NCBI GenBank assembly: GCA_019246375.1 | Contig: JAFAQO010000387.1 | Location: 1 to 5,269 of the forward strand | Direction: 5' to 3' | DNA length: 5,269 bases | Source: Mycobacterium sp. | GTDB taxonomy: Bacteria; Actinomycetota; Actinomycetes; Mycobacteriales; Mycobacteriaceae | Part shown: one piece after another, positions 3,868 to 5,269 of the stretch | How positions within the stretch are numbered: position 1 is the stretch's first letter | Layout of the letters: every line of letters begins with the position of its first letter | Made by a program: the position numbers and the translations under genes | The notes under the pieces: model-generated | Databases searched by the model: none | What the model was told of the DNA's origin: nothing | The model's input: only the letters and a program-made list of their open reading frames with translations

Positions 3868-5269
3868 GTGATCGACGTCGTCATCGCCGGGGCCGGCCCG
3901 GATGGGCTGATGGTGGCCTGCGAACTGGGACTGGCCGGGATCCGGCCGGTGGTGTTGGATCCGATGCCTGGCCCCAACCCGGCGCCGCGGGTCAACCGCA
4001 TTGTGGGCCAGGCGGCTCGGATTCTTGACCACCGAGATCTGTACAGCGCACTCACCGGGACCACGGAGCCGCCAACACCCGCTCCGTACGCAAACTTCGC
4101 TGGCTTTTCATTGGAATTCGCGGCGGTGCCGGACTCCCAAGTGTTCGCAATCCCGGTTCAACAGCGAGGGCTTGTTAAGGTGCTTGCCGACCGAGCAAGC
4201 GAATACGGCGCGGACATTCGCTGGGGTCATGCCCTGACCGGTTTCGACCAACACGACGACGGCGTCACGGTGCATGTCGCCGACCCGGAAGGTATCTACG
4301 ATCTGAGGGCGAAGTACCTGGTCGGCGCCGACGGTGGCACCAGCAAGGTACGCCATCTGGCCGGCATTGGGTTTCCCGGGATGTCGTCGTATGACTTGGT
4401 CATCCGGATCGGGTTTGACGTACTGCCGCCGGACGAATGGATTGGATCCATCAGCCAGGCGCCCGACCCGCGCGGGGCCGGTCACCTGCCGCCCCAGCAG
4501 TTCCACCGAACTGACCGTGGCGTTTTCGCTTACGGTGCGATGGGGAGCCGGGTGGCGGTGATGACCTACGAACTGGACAGCTCCGCCCACGAACAACGCA
4601 GCGACGACACCGCCGGTGAGCCGCCGATGAGCCTGGCCGAGTTGCAGGCCAGCGCAGAGCGTGTGCTCGGCGCTGACGTGCCGCTGCGGCCCGCGTCGCC
4701 TGACGCACCCCTTGATCTGCGTCGGCTTTCTGGCATCAACTCCAGGATCGCGTCTCGCTATCAGCTCGGCCGGGTGTTTTTGGTCGGCGATGCCGCGCAC
4801 GTGCACGCGCCGATCGGTGGACCGGGTCTCAATCTGGGTTTGCCAGATGGGGTGAACCTTGGCTGGAAGTTGGCGGCGGTTTCACGTGGGCGCGTGGCGC
4901 CCGCGCTGCTTGCCACCTATGAGACCGAGCGCCGGCCCGCTGCCGAGCGGCTCGTCATGCAGACCAGAGCCCAGTTGGCTCTCTTCCGGCCGGGGCCTGA
5001 AGTCACGGCGCTTCGCGAGCTCTTCTCCGAACTGCTTACCGACCCCGATAATGTTCGTCGGATCAGCGACCTGCTCTCGGGGGCCGACAACCGCTACACC
5101 ATGGGCGCAGATGCGCATCCGCTCGTTGGACGCTGGGTGCCCGACTTCGCCGTCACCGACGACAGCGGAACGAGGCGCGTTGCGGAGGTGGCCCGCGACG
5201 GCCGGCCGCTGCTAATCGATCTCACCGACCCCGGCGAGGTCGCAGCCGCGCTGACCGATGTCGGCGACC
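3868..5269 (+). CDS. Class A FAD-dependent aromatic monooxygenase, Rox/PheA-like (runs off right edge)
   Basis: An open frame of 467 codons runs from a GTG at 3868 (AGGTGA at 3858-3863, 4 nt upstream) to the window edge. It encodes a group A flavoprotein hydroxylase that would use NAD(P)H and O2 to hydroxylate a phenolic or polyketide-type substrate. The FAD dinucleotide fold is GAGPDG (8-13) with acidic D31 ending the second strand. The DG motif is GADGG (153-157), followed by R162. The GD motif is GRVFLVGDAAHVHAP (301-315). Residues after about 360 (TRAQLALFRPGP, then HPLVGRWVPDF near 417-427) resemble the C-terminal part of rifampicin monooxygenase and related enzymes, which carry a thioredoxin-like domain. 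The usual GGQG and IQDA segments read GGPG (317-320) and LPDG (325-328). The protein probably needs some 30-60 more residues. The substrate is unknown, and a resistance role is only a possibility. GC is high, unlike the neighbouring reductase. Confidence 0.92.
   Translation, partial: MIDVVIAGAGPDGLMVACELGLAGIRPVVLDPMPGPNPAPRVNRIVGQAARILDHRDLYSALTGTTEPPTPAPYANFAGFSLEFAAVPDSQVFAIPVQQRGLVKVLADRASEYGADIRWGHALTGFDQHDDGVTVHVADPEGIYDLRAKYLVGADGGTSKVRHLAGIGFPGMSSYDLVIRIGFDVLPPDEWIGSISQAPDPRGAGHLPPQQFHRTDRGVFAYGAMGSRVAVMTYELDSSAHEQRSDDTAGEPPMSLAELQASAERVLGADVPLRPASPDAPLDLRRLSGINSRIASRYQLGRVFLVGDAAHVHAPIGGPGLNLGLPDGVNLGWKLAAVSRGRVAPALLATYETERRPAAERLVMQTRAQLALFRPGPEVTALRELFSELLTDPDNVRRISDLLSGADNRYTMGADAHPLVGRWVPDFAVTDDSGTRRVAEVARDGRPLLIDLTDPGEVAAALTDVGD

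Noticed and set aside
4108..4806. 232-codon minus-strand frame opposite the monooxygenase
   Set aside because: It is antisense to a frame with all flavin-binding motifs, and its own product has no recognisable motif.

Overview
The window looks like chromosomal DNA from a Mycobacterium, most likely a non-tuberculous species. The clearest sign is a response regulator almost identical, as I recall it, to M. tuberculosis PhoP. It is followed on the same strand by the N-terminus of a PhoR-like sensor kinase. A divergent gene in the position of the M. tuberculosis Rv0756c family lies on the other side. GC content is high in these genes and in the last gene. Counted by hand, it is about 72% at 841-900 and 68% at 4681-4740.

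Layout: (1) 1-1085, minus strand: phoP then phoR, a two-component system. phoR runs off the left edge. (2) 1086-1201: a compact divergent promoter region with a 13-bp palindrome upstream of phoP. A TANNNT -10 box sits so close to the opposite gene that its mRNA is probably leaderless. (3) 1202-1978, plus strand: an uncharacterised protein with eleven tandem decapeptide units. (4) 1979-2157: a short hairpin, a likely tRNA promoter and a tRNA-Thr(TGT). (5) 2158-3867: a lower-GC accessory segment, about 52-53% in two hand-counted 60-base samples. It holds one intact aldo/keto reductase on the minus strand and two stretches of probably decayed coding sequence. (6) 3868-5269, plus strand: a class A FAD-dependent aromatic monooxygenase resembling rifampicin monooxygenase (Rox) and PheA/TetX-type enzymes. 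It is cut by the right edge.

Working together: PhoR would phosphorylate PhoP, which is known to control its own operon and a large virulence and lipid regulon in M. tuberculosis. The repeat protein shares the intergenic region with phoP, so PhoP could control it too, but this is inference. The reductase and the monooxygenase are divergently transcribed from a 567-bp region with no intact gene. They could form a small oxidative/reductive detoxification or catabolic pair beside a tRNA, but nothing in the sequence proves a shared substrate. I see no CRISPR array, no intact insertion sequence and no clearly novel defence system. The most unusual element is the decapeptide-repeat protein.
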